A model generated the notes under the pieces. That model saw nothing but the letters and a program-made list of their open reading frames with translations, did no database searches and was not told where the DNA came from. Shown piece by piece: positions 53,020 to 61,735 of a stretch of DNA of 64,000 bases; positions within the stretch are counted from its first letter, which is position 1; every line of letters starts with the position of its first letter. This stretch comes from Actinomycetes bacterium (GTDB lineage: Bacteria; Actinomycetota; Actinomycetes; Mycobacteriales; Mycobacteriaceae). Position numbers and translations under genes: made by a program. The DNA lies in contig JAEWRC010000094.1 of assembly GCA_023460175.1 (NCBI GenBank), forward strand, positions 62,001 to 126,000. The letters are read 5' to 3'.

Positions 53020-53184
53020 AGGTGACTAGAGGCCGCGCGGGGGCCGCGAACGTGCACAAAACCGGGAAACTGCGCGGCGTGGCGGCCGGGGACGCCCCTG
53101 CAAGCGGGGGACCCCAGCCCGCTCACGAGAAGGTATGGAGCCCCCAGCGCCGCCCGCTCACGCAGTACGAGAAGGGGCCTCGGG

Positions 53185-53571
53185 TCAGGCGGCGGTGCCG
53201 CTGCTGCCCTCACGCGCGCGCCGCGCCGCGATGAACGACCGCACGCCGGCGACGACGTAGATGACCAGCAGCACGAACATGATGGTGCTGACGATGATGG
53301 CGGCCGGCACCTCGGAGGTGCCGTCGAACACCTCGCCCAGCTTGACCACCCGCGACAGCGAACCCAGCGCGCCCAGCAGCGCGATGACCAGCGCCGCGTG
53401 GATCGCGTGTCGGTGCAGGTCGGGTTTGCGCGCGATCAGACCGGCCACCACCAGGAGGATCCCGACGAAGGCGGGAATGAGCGCTGTGACGCTGGCCGCG
53501 GCGGTCACGATGTAGGCGATCACGCCGGTGGCGACCAGCAGGCCGCCGATCCACAGGGTCAACTTCGTCAC
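53185..53571 (-). CDS. Small four-helix membrane protein
   Basis: This 128-residue protein begins at GTG 53571 with GAGAGGACC upstream (MTKLTLWIGG). It has four hydrophobic segments: about 3-24, 28-46, 58-75 and 92-112. The C-terminal tail is positively charged (SFIAARRAREGSSGTAA). No enzymatic motif is visible and the function is unknown. It lies alone between kstR2 and the porin-like gene and has no KstR2 box of its own. A longer frame to 53790 lacks a credible ribosome-binding site. Confidence 0.7.
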   Translation of the reverse strand: MTKLTLWIGGLLVATGVIAYIVTAAASVTALIPAFVGILLVVAGLIARKPDLHRHAIHAALVIALLGALGSLSRVVKLGEVFDGTSEVPAAIIVSTIMFVLLVIYVVAGVRSFIAARRAREGSSGTAA

Positions 53572-54207
53572 CGAATCGGTCCTCTCAGAACTGTTGCGAA
53601 CGCTGACGGTCCGGGCGGTTCGAGCTGCCATGAGCCCCACCCACCAGGCCATCTGTGCCTGATCGACCTCAAACCTACCCGAGTTCAACCCTCGCCCCGA
53701 AGTCGCGATGCGACCGCGGGCGGACCCGACGCGTGGCCGACGGGCCCGCCAACGGAATCCACCGACTTCGAAAGTGGCCCACCGTGCCATTTAGTTGCCA
53801 GTTCAACAATTAACCCTCGCGCCTTCCGGGAAAATCCGCTGCAGCGACGACAACATAGAACCCGCACCAAGGGGGTGCCCCCACCGATCGCGGGCGCCGA
53901 GTCCGCTACCCCGGCCGACGAGCTGGCGGCCCCGTTAACGCTGATAACTTAACTTACCTGGCGACCGTCGGCCAGATCTAGCAAATAGCGACCAACCCTT
54001 GCCTGGGCTCCTGCGCGCGGCGGCACGGCCCCCGAGTCGATTCCCATCTCCACCCCACTACCAGCATCTTCATCATCACCCGCCGCGATTTGCGGCGGCT
54101 ACTGCGGCAGTCGGGGTGCCCGAAAGATCTTTTGAATCTCGCGGACAGGCGAACTTACTGCGGGGTAACTTCCGGTGTCTGATTTACGCCCTCGTAAAGG
54201 AGAGTCC
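53572..54207. other. Gene-free region upstream of the porin-like gene
   Basis: This 636-bp stretch contains no supportable gene. The interval 53930-53960 (GATAACTTAACTTACC) is AT-rich and could hold a promoter for the plus-strand gene, which would leave a 5' leader of roughly 250 nt. Just before 54208 the strong AAAGGAGAG ribosome site is present. The minus-strand gene at 53571 must have its promoter in the left part. Confidence 0.45.
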
Positions 54208-55647
54208 ATGCAAGTCTCTGTTCGATCCCCCTTGGCCGCCGGTGTGGCGCTGGTCTGCGCCAGCGCAATTGCGATCAGCCCCATCGCAGCGCCGGCCCCA
54301 GATGTACAGCTACCGGCGATCCATGCCTCGGCTGTGTCGGTCGAACTCTCCGCGCTGACCAATCCACTGCAGCTGTGGGGCGAAGTCTTCGGCACCGCCG
54401 GACAGCACATCGGCGGACTCGGCGAAGTCTGGCTCGCGGACCCCGCGCCGATCCTCACCCAGATCCTCGCCAACCAGCTGCACTCCGCGAACGTCTTGAG
54501 CAGCGCGGCACAGACGACGATCGACGGCTTCAAGGACGCGTTCGCACCGGAAGGGTGGATGAGCTTCCCAGCGGCGCTGCAGGAAGGCTTCGACCTGATC
54601 GCGGCCGGCCAGTACGAAACGGGATTCACCGCCGTGGCGTCCAGTTTCCTGCTGCTCGGGCTGCCGCTGATCGGGGGCGTGAGCGAGGCCTGGCCCGCCA
54701 TCGCCCAGCCGTTCGAGAATCTGGCACACCTGGTCCAGGAACTGCCCGTGAACCTGCCGGCGCTGGTGGTCAACGGACTGCTCGGCCCGTTGACCGCGGT
54801 CGCGGCCGCCAGCGGTCACACCTTGGAAGAGCTGGCCGGCGCCGCGACCAACGGCGAGGTTGCCGAGTTGGTCAGCACCCTCGTCAATGCGCCGGCGACG
54901 CTCACCGGCGCCCTGCTCAACGGGTACGAGATTCACGGCACGATGACCAGCGGCCTGCTGAACGCACCGCAGGGCTGGATTGCGGGCGGCGCCATCGCGA
55001 CGGTGTTGTCCGCGCTCGCGGGCATCGCGGACTCCATCGCAACCCCGGGCGCGGACCGTCAGGATGTGCTGGGCAGCGTGACCGACCTACCCGGCTTCAC
55101 TGCGCTGTCGCCGGACCCCGGCGCGGCATCGACGGCCCTGGTCGCGAAGACCGTCACGCTCGATGTCGCAACCGAACTCGACGACGCGTCGGCAACGGCC
55201 GGAACCGCCACGGAGCCCGCGGCCGAAATCACGACCGCGGCCGAAGTCAAGACCGAGATCAAAGCCGAGGTCGAGGTCGAGCCCGCCGCGGCCACGACCA
55301 CAGAGGTGACCGCCCCTGACGAGGCACTCGCCGAAGCCGCGATCGAAACGGCGGAACTCGGTACGACCGGCACCAAGCCGGCCCGCCCAGCCCAGAAGCT
55401 GCGCGCGTCGCTGAAGGATGCGGGCGATCAGGTCAACAAGCGGCTCAACGGTATTCGTACCAACGTGAAGAACTCGCTGAAGAACCTGAGTGGCCGCGAT
55501 GACAAGCCTGCACGCGGCGAGTCGGCCGCCGACGGCGACTCCGGCGGCAGCTCCGGCGACTCCGGCGGCAGCTCCGGCGATTCCGGCGGCAGTAACTCCG
55601 GCGGCAACGGCTCGCGCGACTCCGGCAGCGATTCGGGCGACAGCTAG
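54208..55647 (+). CDS. GjpA-type outer membrane porin-like protein
   Basis: This 479-residue exported protein has a signal peptide (about 1-28, VALVCASAIAISPIAAPAP). An N-terminal domain (about 30-280) is rich in Ala/Leu/Gly (NPLQLWGEVF, LADPAPILTQILANQL), typical of the mycobacterial family annotated as GjpA porin. An Ala/Glu/Thr-rich linker (about 310-390) and a Lys-rich helix follow (KLRASLKDAGDQVNKRLNG). The C-terminus is Ser/Gly/Asp repeats (GGSSGDS). AAAGGAGAG precedes ATG 54208. Porin activity is by family name only. Its stop overlaps the convergent stop of the next gene in a shared CTAG. Confidence 0.8.
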   Translation: MQVSVRSPLAAGVALVCASAIAISPIAAPAPDVQLPAIHASAVSVELSALTNPLQLWGEVFGTAGQHIGGLGEVWLADPAPILTQILANQLHSANVLSSAAQTTIDGFKDAFAPEGWMSFPAALQEGFDLIAAGQYETGFTAVASSFLLLGLPLIGGVSEAWPAIAQPFENLAHLVQELPVNLPALVVNGLLGPLTAVAAASGHTLEELAGAATNGEVAELVSTLVNAPATLTGALLNGYEIHGTMTSGLLNAPQGWIAGGAIATVLSALAGIADSIATPGADRQDVLGSVTDLPGFTALSPDPGAASTALVAKTVTLDVATELDDASATAGTATEPAAEITTAAEVKTEIKAEVEVEPAAATTTEVTAPDEALAEAAIETAELGTTGTKPARPAQKLRASLKDAGDQVNKRLNGIRTNVKNSLKNLSGRDDKPARGESAADGDSGGSSGDSGGSSGDSGGSNSGGNGSRDSGSDSGDS

Positions 55648-56792
55648 ACCCGCGCGGGTGGCCCCGCTTCCCTACGTCGAAGCGGGGCCACCCTGGCGCG
55701 CACCTTCAGCGCGGCCGCCAACACTGCACCACCGGCCACAAAGCAGAGCGCGGCGTAGGCGAGGCTGCCGGTCGGCGTGCCGTCGGCGGTGATCCCGTCT
55801 TCGGCGCCGAGGTAGGCCGGCAACGCCACCAGCCACAGCGCCCCCAGGGTCAGCAGATAGACCGGGCCGAAGATCCGAAGGAACGCGTTGGGCTCGGCAT
55901 CGTCGGCCGGTTCCCCGCGTCGGTACTGGACGACCAGCGTCGGCACCGCGATCGCCGCCAGCACCACCAACTCGGCGCTCAGGACGACGGCCTGGGCCGT
56001 GACGTTGTCCGGGCCGAGGGCCGACAGCGCCGAGAACGGCGCGCCCAGGATCGCCAGACCGACCGGTACCAGGGCGCCGATCAGCACGGTCCATCCCAGC
56101 AGCCCGACCCCACCGAACGGCCGGTCGGCCGCGCGGCGGCCGACCAGCAATTGGGTGAGCAGGGTGACGACGAACGGCCCCAGCGCCGCGAAGATCACCA
56201 CGCTGGTCAACGGCACCGAGGCGAACATCGGCCGGTTCATCGGGTTTTCGGTGTCCCAGGCCCACCAGCGCAGCTGCGGGCCGAGTTGGTCGAAGATTTC
56301 GTAGAAGACGTGATGGACCACGCCGACGCAGGCCGCCCCGACCACGGCGCCGTGCCGCCGCCGGAATACCCCCAGGACGCGGACGATCTCGTAGGACAGC
56401 GTGATCAACGCGGGATAGAGCGCCACGATGTACAGCGGCAGCCGGTCGAAGAGGAACTGCACGGTGAAGGCGTTGTGCACGAACACCACGCCGAGAAAGT
56501 CCTGGATCCCGAAGACGTTCGGGAAGTACAGCGGGATCTCGATGACGAACAGGTAGACGACCGTCGCGCACCACAGGACGAGGTTGACGGGATCGCCGTC
56601 GCGGCGCAGCCGACGGATCGACCACCACAGGGCCAGCACCGCGCCGAAGACCATCATCAGCTCGATGATCGGCAGTGTCGGGCCGGCCAGGCCCAGCGGG
56701 TTGCGCAGGTGCAGCACCGCCGGCGCGTCCCGGCAGCTGTACTCCCCCAACGGAATCGCGACCCGGTCGAACGCCTCGGTACATTGCGTCAT
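55644..56792 (-). CDS. Polytopic membrane protein, unknown function
   Basis: This 382-residue integral membrane protein has about nine or ten hydrophobic segments, including PIIELMMVFGAVLALWW, LVLWCATVVYLFVIEIPLYF, VVIFAALGPFVVTLLTQLLV and AYAALCFVAGGAVLAAALKV. A loop with EIFDQLGPQLRWWAWDTENP is distinctive and conserved-looking. No catalytic motif was recognised. It lies 9 bp downstream of the PF10118-like gene on the same strand, so the two are probably co-transcribed and possibly controlled by the TetR gene upstream. Confidence 0.75.
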   Translation of the reverse strand: MTQCTEAFDRVAIPLGEYSCRDAPAVLHLRNPLGLAGPTLPIIELMMVFGAVLALWWSIRRLRRDGDPVNLVLWCATVVYLFVIEIPLYFPNVFGIQDFLGVVFVHNAFTVQFLFDRLPLYIVALYPALITLSYEIVRVLGVFRRRHGAVVGAACVGVVHHVFYEIFDQLGPQLRWWAWDTENPMNRPMFASVPLTSVVIFAALGPFVVTLLTQLLVGRRAADRPFGGVGLLGWTVLIGALVPVGLAILGAPFSALSALGPDNVTAQAVVLSAELVVLAAIAVPTLVVQYRRGEPADDAEPNAFLRIFGPVYLLTLGALWLVALPAYLGAEDGITADGTPTGSLAYAALCFVAGGAVLAAALKVRARVAPLRRREAGPPARV

Positions 56793-56801
56793 GCCGGCGC
56801 C

Positions 56802-57722
56802 CTATCCCGCGTGCTCGGCGGCATACCAGCGCGTCACGTCCGCACCCTCGTCGTAGCGCCGGAACCAGCGCTCGGCGAACCGCGGTAGCGGCTGATGGTT
56901 CGGGTCGTGAAATGGAGTCTGGCTCAGCAGGACTCGTCCGACCGATGCCAGCTTCTCCCGCCAGGGCACGCTGTGGAACGCCGGCACCGATCTCGGAATG
57001 GGTTCCGGATCCGGGGAGAAGCGCTGCCGGAGCGCCAGTCGCACTCGGTCCGCCGGGACAAAGGTGCGGGCATCGACGCCCCGATCCTGCAGCGGCACAT
57101 GCCTGTTCACCCCTTCAGTGAGGATCCGGCTGACCTGCACCAGATGACGCAGCGTGGCGGGCAGCGCCCGCATGCGGTACCAGCGGTCGCCCACCACGGC
57201 GTCGTAGATGACCAACGCCGAGCTGCGGTGCTCCACCTCCTCGACGAAGTGCCACAGGAACAACGACGCGACCCGGTCGTCGCCGGGGCGGAACAGCGTG
57301 CGCTCGTTGTCCAGCATGAGCTTGAACGCGGGGGTGAAGGTGGCCTCGAGATCGGCGATGTAGGCGAGGCGGAAGTTCAGCGGGGTGGTCGCGGTGACCT
57401 CGTCGAACGCGGCGTTGACCGCGTCGAAGGTCTCCTGCAGACCGGGGTAGTGCGCGATCAGCGCCGCGACGTGCTTGCGGTGCGAACTCGAATGCTGCGC
57501 CTCTTGTTTCAGGAATGCGGTGGCCTCCGCGAGCACCGCGGGGTCCGTGATCAGCGGCCTGGCCTCCTGCACTGCGGCCACGATCATCTGCTCGAAGCCG
57601 ATCGCGATCATCGAGGTCGCGTTCATGAAGAACGAGAACTGCGGATTCTGCGGGTTCCAGGCGAAGGGCACGTCGGCGTCGCCGAAGTTGAACCGGGGCC
57701 GCCGCACTTGCAGGCCAGTCAC
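56802..57722 (-). CDS. Putative metal-dependent hydrolase (PF10118-like, di-iron-like)
   Basis: This 306-residue soluble protein has helical metal-ligand motifs EQ near 45, EAQHSSSHRKH (about 73-83) and HFVEEVEHRSSALVIYD (about 157-173). These resemble the paired ExxH motifs of ferritin-like di-iron proteins and of the Metal_hydrol (PF10118) family. The substrate is unknown. It starts at GTG 57722, divergent from the TetR gene across a palindromic operator, and is followed by the membrane protein after 9 bp. This layout suggests a TetR-controlled two-gene unit. Confidence 0.75.
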   Translation of the reverse strand: MTGLQVRRPRFNFGDADVPFAWNPQNPQFSFFMNATSMIAIGFEQMIVAAVQEARPLITDPAVLAEATAFLKQEAQHSSSHRKHVAALIAHYPGLQETFDAVNAAFDEVTATTPLNFRLAYIADLEATFTPAFKLMLDNERTLFRPGDDRVASLFLWHFVEEVEHRSSALVIYDAVVGDRWYRMRALPATLRHLVQVSRILTEGVNRHVPLQDRGVDARTFVPADRVRLALRQRFSPDPEPIPRSVPAFHSVPWREKLASVGRVLLSQTPFHDPNHQPLPRFAERWFRRYDEGADVTRWYAAEHAG

Positions 57723-57745
57723 GACCGCAGACTCATTTCACACTG

Positions 57746-57769
57746 TGACATCAGGTGTATCATGTGTCA
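57746..57769. promoter_or_regulatory. Candidate TetR operator in divergent promoter
   Basis: TGACA (57746-57750) and TGTCA (57765-57769) are exact inverted arms. Inside lies the near-palindrome ATCAGGTGTATCAT. It lies 24 bp from the hydrolase GTG and 33 bp from the regulator ATG, as for self-controlled TetR-type regulators. Confidence 0.55.
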
Positions 57770-57801
57770 TTGTTGACCGGGACCGGAAAAGAGTCAATGA
57801 C

Positions 57802-58407
57802 ATGGGCCGAAAGGGCTGGGCCGGCGCACCGCCGAGCGACGATGCGGAGGCCCGGCAGCGGATCATCGACGCGGCCCGACATTGCCTGCAGCGCAGCGGC
57901 GGCCAAGCCCAGCCCACGCTCTCGGAGGTCGCCGAGACGCTGGGGATCACCCGCCGGACGGTGTACCGCTACTTCGCGAGCACCGAGGAACTGCTGTCCG
58001 AGGTGGCGGACGTCGCGCTGCGCGGATTCGTCGACGAGATCGCCGACCGGATCGCACATCTGGCCGCCACCGACCAACTCGCCGAGGTGGTGGCCCACAT
58101 CATCGAGCGGCTTCCGCACCAGAGCGAGTTGACCCTACTGGTGGCCAACGACCACTCCCACCAGTTCAGTCGCCGCATGCTGGGCCCGGACGTCATCCAG
58201 CGCTGCCGAGAAATTCTGCTTCGCAACGACATCGACTGGGCCGCACTGGGATACGACGACCAGCTGATCGACGATCTGATCGAGTTCCTGCTGCGGATCA
58301 TCCAGTCGATGATCGTCGCCCCGCGCGATCCGCCCCGCACGCCCACCGAGTTGCGGGTGTTCTTGCGACGCTGGGTCACCCCGGCCTTGTCGACGGTTCC
58401 GCGGTAG
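57802..58407 (+). CDS. TetR-family transcriptional regulator
   Basis: This 201-residue protein has the TetR N-terminal HTH (about 20-60; PTLSEVAETLGITRRTVYRY then FASTEELLSEV). A ligand domain of unknown specificity follows, with RRMLGPDVIQRCREILLRND. It is divergent from the PF10118-like gene and membrane gene. The inverted repeat between them is the probable operator, and regulation of that pair plus itself is inferred. ATG 57802 gives a normal TetR N-terminus. It ends 6 bp from the stop of the convergent zinc dehydrogenase. Confidence 0.85.
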   Translation: MGRKGWAGAPPSDDAEARQRIIDAARHCLQRSGGQAQPTLSEVAETLGITRRTVYRYFASTEELLSEVADVALRGFVDEIADRIAHLAATDQLAEVVAHIIERLPHQSELTLLVANDHSHQFSRRMLGPDVIQRCREILLRNDIDWAALGYDDQLIDDLIEFLLRIIQSMIVAPRDPPRTPTELRVFLRRWVTPALSTVPR

Positions 58408-58413
58408 GCGCGT

Positions 58414-59595
58414 TCACGGCTGCAGGACGACCTTCACCGCGCCGTCCTGTTTCTTCTGGAAGATCTCGTAGGCGTGCGGGGCCTCTTCCAGCGGCAGCAC
58501 GTGGGTGGCGAAGCTGTCGACACCCAGCGGATCGTCATCGGTGAGCAGCGGCATGATGTCGTCCACCCAGCGCTTGACGTTGGCCTGCCCCATCCGCAGC
58601 GTGACCTGCTTGTCGAACAGCGACAGCATCGGGATCGGGTCGGCCATTCCGCCGTAGACGCCGATCAGCGACACGGTGCCGCCGCGCCGCACGATGTCGA
58701 TCGCGGAGTACAGCGCGTCGAGCCGGTCCACCCCAGCCTTCTGCAGCAGCGGCTTGGCCAGTGCGTCCGGCAGCAGGCCGGTGAGTTGTTGGGCCGCGTG
58801 GGCCACCGGCGAGCCGTGCGCCTCCATGCCGACGGCGTCGATCACCGAATCGGGACCGCGACCGTCCGTCAGGGCGCGGATCGCGTCGCCCAGCGTTCCG
58901 TCGGGCTCGTTGAGCCCCACAGTTTCGATGCCGCGCGCCTCGAGGCGAGCCAGCCGCTCCGGGACGAGGTCCACGCCGATCACCCGGTAGCCCAGGTGGT
59001 GTGCGATGCGGGCGGCCATGTCGCCGATGGCGCCGAGCCCCAGTACCGTCACCGTCCCGCCGTCGGGGATGTCGGCATACGCGACGGACTGCCACGCGGT
59101 GGGCAGCACGTCGGACAGGTAGACGAACCGGGAATCCGCCGGCCCGTCCGGCACCTTGATATGGGTGAACTGCGCCTGCGGGACGCGCAGGTACTCGGCC
59201 TGTCCGCCCGGCACGCTGCCGTAGAGCTCCGAGTAGCCGAACAGCGCCGCACCCATCCCCTGCTGCCGAACCTGGGTGGTTTCGCACTGCGTGTAGAGCT
59301 TCTGATCGCACATGAAGCAGTGCCCGCAGGAGATCTGGAACGGGATGACCACCCGGTCCCCCGGCGCCAGGTTGGTCACGGCGCTGCCGACCTCACGGAC
59401 GACGCCCATGGGCTCGTGGCCCAGGACATCGCCGGAGTTCATGAAGGCCCCGAGCACCTCGTAGAGATGCAGGTCGGAGCCGCAGATGTTGGTGGAGGTC
59501 ACCTCGATGATGGCGTCGGTCGGCTCCTCGATCTTGGGGTCCGGCACGGTGTCCACCTGCACCTTGCGCTTCCCCTGCCAGGTCACGGCTCGCAT
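58414..59595 (-). CDS. Zinc-dependent medium-chain dehydrogenase (formaldehyde-dehydrogenase-like)
   Basis: This 393-residue dehydrogenase has NICGSDLH and LGHEPMGVV (catalytic zinc), then CGHCFMCDQKLYTQC for structural zinc, and VTVLGLGAIGDMAAR for NAD binding. The extra loop near 105-125 (QQGMGAALFGYSELYGSVPG) and DSVIDAVGMEAHG are typical of the glutathione-independent formaldehyde dehydrogenase-like branch. The substrate is unknown. ATG 59595 is followed by the family N-terminus MRAVTWQGKRKVQVD. It lies between the TetR gene and ipdF and is not part of the M. tuberculosis steroid order. Confidence 0.85.
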   Translation of the reverse strand: MRAVTWQGKRKVQVDTVPDPKIEEPTDAIIEVTSTNICGSDLHLYEVLGAFMNSGDVLGHEPMGVVREVGSAVTNLAPGDRVVIPFQISCGHCFMCDQKLYTQCETTQVRQQGMGAALFGYSELYGSVPGGQAEYLRVPQAQFTHIKVPDGPADSRFVYLSDVLPTAWQSVAYADIPDGGTVTVLGLGAIGDMAARIAHHLGYRVIGVDLVPERLARLEARGIETVGLNEPDGTLGDAIRALTDGRGPDSVIDAVGMEAHGSPVAHAAQQLTGLLPDALAKPLLQKAGVDRLDALYSAIDIVRRGGTVSLIGVYGGMADPIPMLSLFDKQVTLRMGQANVKRWVDDIMPLLTDDDPLGVDSFATHVLPLEEAPHAYEIFQKKQDGAVKVVLQP

Positions 59596-59683
59596 GGCAA
59601 TTCCTTCCGCTGGGCTGCCCTGCTGAGCCGACTACCCGGGAAGTTGGGGGTGAAACCTGCTGCGGCCGACCGCCGCGAAAATG

Positions 59684-60472
59684 TCAGGGATGCTGACTGG
59701 AGACCGAGATGACCTCGCCGGTCAGATAGCTCGAGTAGTCACTGGCCAGAAACGCGATGGTGGCCGCGACCTCCCAGGGCTCGGCCGCGCGGCCGAACGC
59801 CTCGTCGGACGACAACCGGTCCAGCAGGTCGGCCGAGCTGGTCTTCTCCAGAAACTTGTGCCGGGCGATGCTCGGGGAGACGGCGTTGATCCGCACCCCG
59901 TGCTCGACCGCCTCGATGGCGCTGCAGCGGGTGAGCGCCATGACGCCGGCCTTGGCCGCCGCGTAGTGGGATTGGGAATGCTGTGCGCGCCAACCCAATA
60001 CGCTGGCGTTGTTGACGATGACGCCGCCGCGCTGTGCCTCGCGGAAGTACCGCAGCGCGGCGCGGGTGGCCCGCAGCACCGAGGTGAGCGTGACGTTGAG
60101 GACCCGGTCCCATTCCTCGTCGGTCATGTCGACGACGGGGGTCTGACCGCCCAGTCCCGCGTTGTTGACCAGGACGTCCAGCCGGCCCAGGCGCGCGGTG
60201 GTCGACGCGATCAGGGCGTCCACCTGCGCGGTGGAGGTGACATCGCAGACCACGCTCTCGACCCGGCCCAACCCCAGGGCTTCCAACTGCTCCTTGGTCT
60301 CGCCGAGCCGACGCTCGTGGTGGTCGGAGACCACCACGTCGGCCCCCTCGGCCAGGGCTCGGCGGGCGGTCGCCGCGCCGATCCCGGTGCCGGCGGCGGC
60401 GGTGACCACCACCACCTTGCCGGTCAGAAGTCCGTGTCCGGCAATCTCTTCCGGAACGCTGGAGAGACTCAT
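59684..60472 (-). CDS. ipdF: IpdF, short-chain dehydrogenase of the HIP pathway
   Basis: This 262-residue SDR has VVVVTAAAGTGIGAATARRA (cofactor site), NNAG near 103, the catalytic Ser in VNNASVLGW and YAAAK. It matches the Rv3559c type, which oxidises the 5-hydroxyl of 5-OH-HIP-CoA. ATG 60472 shares its A with the fadE30 stop (TGATG), so translation is coupled. A longer frame to 60691 runs over fadE30 and was rejected. Under KstR2 through the site upstream of fadE30. Confidence 0.92.
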   Translation of the reverse strand: MSLSSVPEEIAGHGLLTGKVVVVTAAAGTGIGAATARRALAEGADVVVSDHHERRLGETKEQLEALGLGRVESVVCDVTSTAQVDALIASTTARLGRLDVLVNNAGLGGQTPVVDMTDEEWDRVLNVTLTSVLRATRAALRYFREAQRGGVIVNNASVLGWRAQHSQSHYAAAKAGVMALTRCSAIEAVEHGVRINAVSPSIARHKFLEKTSSADLLDRLSSDEAFGRAAEPWEVAATIAFLASDYSSYLTGEVISVSSQHP

Positions 60473-61632
60473 CAACCCTTCACCTCTCGGGGCAGGCCGA
60501 GGACTCGCTCGGCGATGATGTTGCGCTGGATTTCGTTGGAGCCACCGTAGATGGTGTCGGAGCGGGAGAACAGGAACAGCCGCTGCCACTCGTCGAAGTC
60601 GGGGGTGCCGTCCTGTTCGGCGAGCACCAGGCCGGCCTTGCCGGCGATGTCCATCGCCAGCTCGCCCAGGCCGCGATGCCAGTTGGCCCACAACAACTTC
60701 GACACGTTATCTTGCCCCGGGCGCTCGACGTCCATGGTGGCCAGCGCATACGAACGCATGCCGCGCAGCCCCACCCAGGCGCGGGTCAGCCGTTCCCGGA
60801 TCAGCGGGTCATCGATGGTGCCGTTGCTCTGCGCCAGGGCCACGATTCCGGAAAGCTCACGCGCGTAACGGATCTGCTGCCCCAGGGTGGAAACCCCGCG
60901 TTCGAAGGTGAGCGTGCCCATCGCGATGCGCCACCCGTCGCCGGGCTCCCCGACCACCAGCGAGGCGTCGGTGCGGGCGTCGTCGAAGAAGACCTCGTTG
61001 AACTCCGAATCGCCGGTCAGCTGCACAATCGGGCGGATCTGCACCCCCGGCTGGTCCAGCGGCACCAGCAGATAGGACAGGCCGGCGTGCCGCTTGGAGC
61101 CCTTCTCGCTGCGGGCCACCACAAAGCACCACTGCGCCGTGTGCGCCAGGGAAGTCCACACCTTCTGGCCGTTGATCACCCACTGGTCGCCGTCGAGGAC
61201 CGCGGTGGTCGACACGTTGGCCAGGTCGCTGCCCGCGCCGGGCTCGGAGTACCCCTGGCACCACAGCTCGGTGACGTCGAGAATCCGCGGCAGGAAGCGC
61301 TTCTGCTGTTCGGGTGTGCCGAACGCGATCAGCGTGGGGCCCAGCAGTTCCTCGCCGAAGTGGTTGACCTTGTCCGGGGCGTTCGCGCGGGCGTACTCCT
61401 CATAGAACGCCACCCGGTGCGCGACCGACAGGCCGCGGCCGCCGTGCTCGGTCGGCCATCCCAGACACGTCAGCCCGGCCTGCGCCAGATGCTGGTTCCA
61501 GGCGCGACGTTCCTCGAACGCCTCGTGCTCACGACCGGGACCACCGAGGCCTTTGAGCGCTGCAAATTCGCCGACGAGGTTGTCGGCCAGCCACTCGCGG
61601 ACCTCCGCCCGGAACTTCTGGACCTCCGCCAT
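60472..61632 (-). CDS. fadE30: FadE30, HIP-CoA acyl-CoA dehydrogenase
   Basis: This 386-residue acyl-CoA dehydrogenase has GYSEPGAGSDLANVST (about 128-143), GQKVWTSLAHTAQW, LTFERGVSTLGQQ (candidate catalytic Glu) and SDTIYGGSNEIQRNIIAERVLGLP at the C-terminus in two typical parts. FadE30 dehydrogenates HIP-CoA made by FadD3. It is first in the minus-strand fadE30-ipdF operon; the KstR2 operator is 17 bp upstream of ATG 61632. It corresponds to Rv3560c. Confidence 0.94.
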   Translation of the reverse strand: MAEVQKFRAEVREWLADNLVGEFAALKGLGGPGREHEAFEERRAWNQHLAQAGLTCLGWPTEHGGRGLSVAHRVAFYEEYARANAPDKVNHFGEELLGPTLIAFGTPEQQKRFLPRILDVTELWCQGYSEPGAGSDLANVSTTAVLDGDQWVINGQKVWTSLAHTAQWCFVVARSEKGSKRHAGLSYLLVPLDQPGVQIRPIVQLTGDSEFNEVFFDDARTDASLVVGEPGDGWRIAMGTLTFERGVSTLGQQIRYARELSGIVALAQSNGTIDDPLIRERLTRAWVGLRGMRSYALATMDVERPGQDNVSKLLWANWHRGLGELAMDIAGKAGLVLAEQDGTPDFDEWQRLFLFSRSDTIYGGSNEIQRNIIAERVLGLPREVKG

Positions 61633-61648
61633 CCCTGTAGGCTAACCT

Positions 61649-61662
61649 ACCAAGCACTTGCT
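61649..61662. promoter_or_regulatory. KstR2 operator between fadE30-ipdF and fadD3-fadE31
   Basis: ACCAAGCACTTGCT matches AnCAAGnnCTTGnT completely. It lies in the 103-bp divergent region and can serve both operons, close to the fadE30 start. Confidence 0.9.
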
Positions 61663-61735
61663 TTGTTGACCGGTCGACGATGTACGCAGCGGAATTGCCG
61701 ATGAGGAGCCGGGCAATCAACCCAGAGGAGCATCA

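Noticed and set aside
53022..53184. Small open frames downstream of the kstR2 operator
   Set aside because: They lack ribosome sites and protein features, and overlap the regulatory region.
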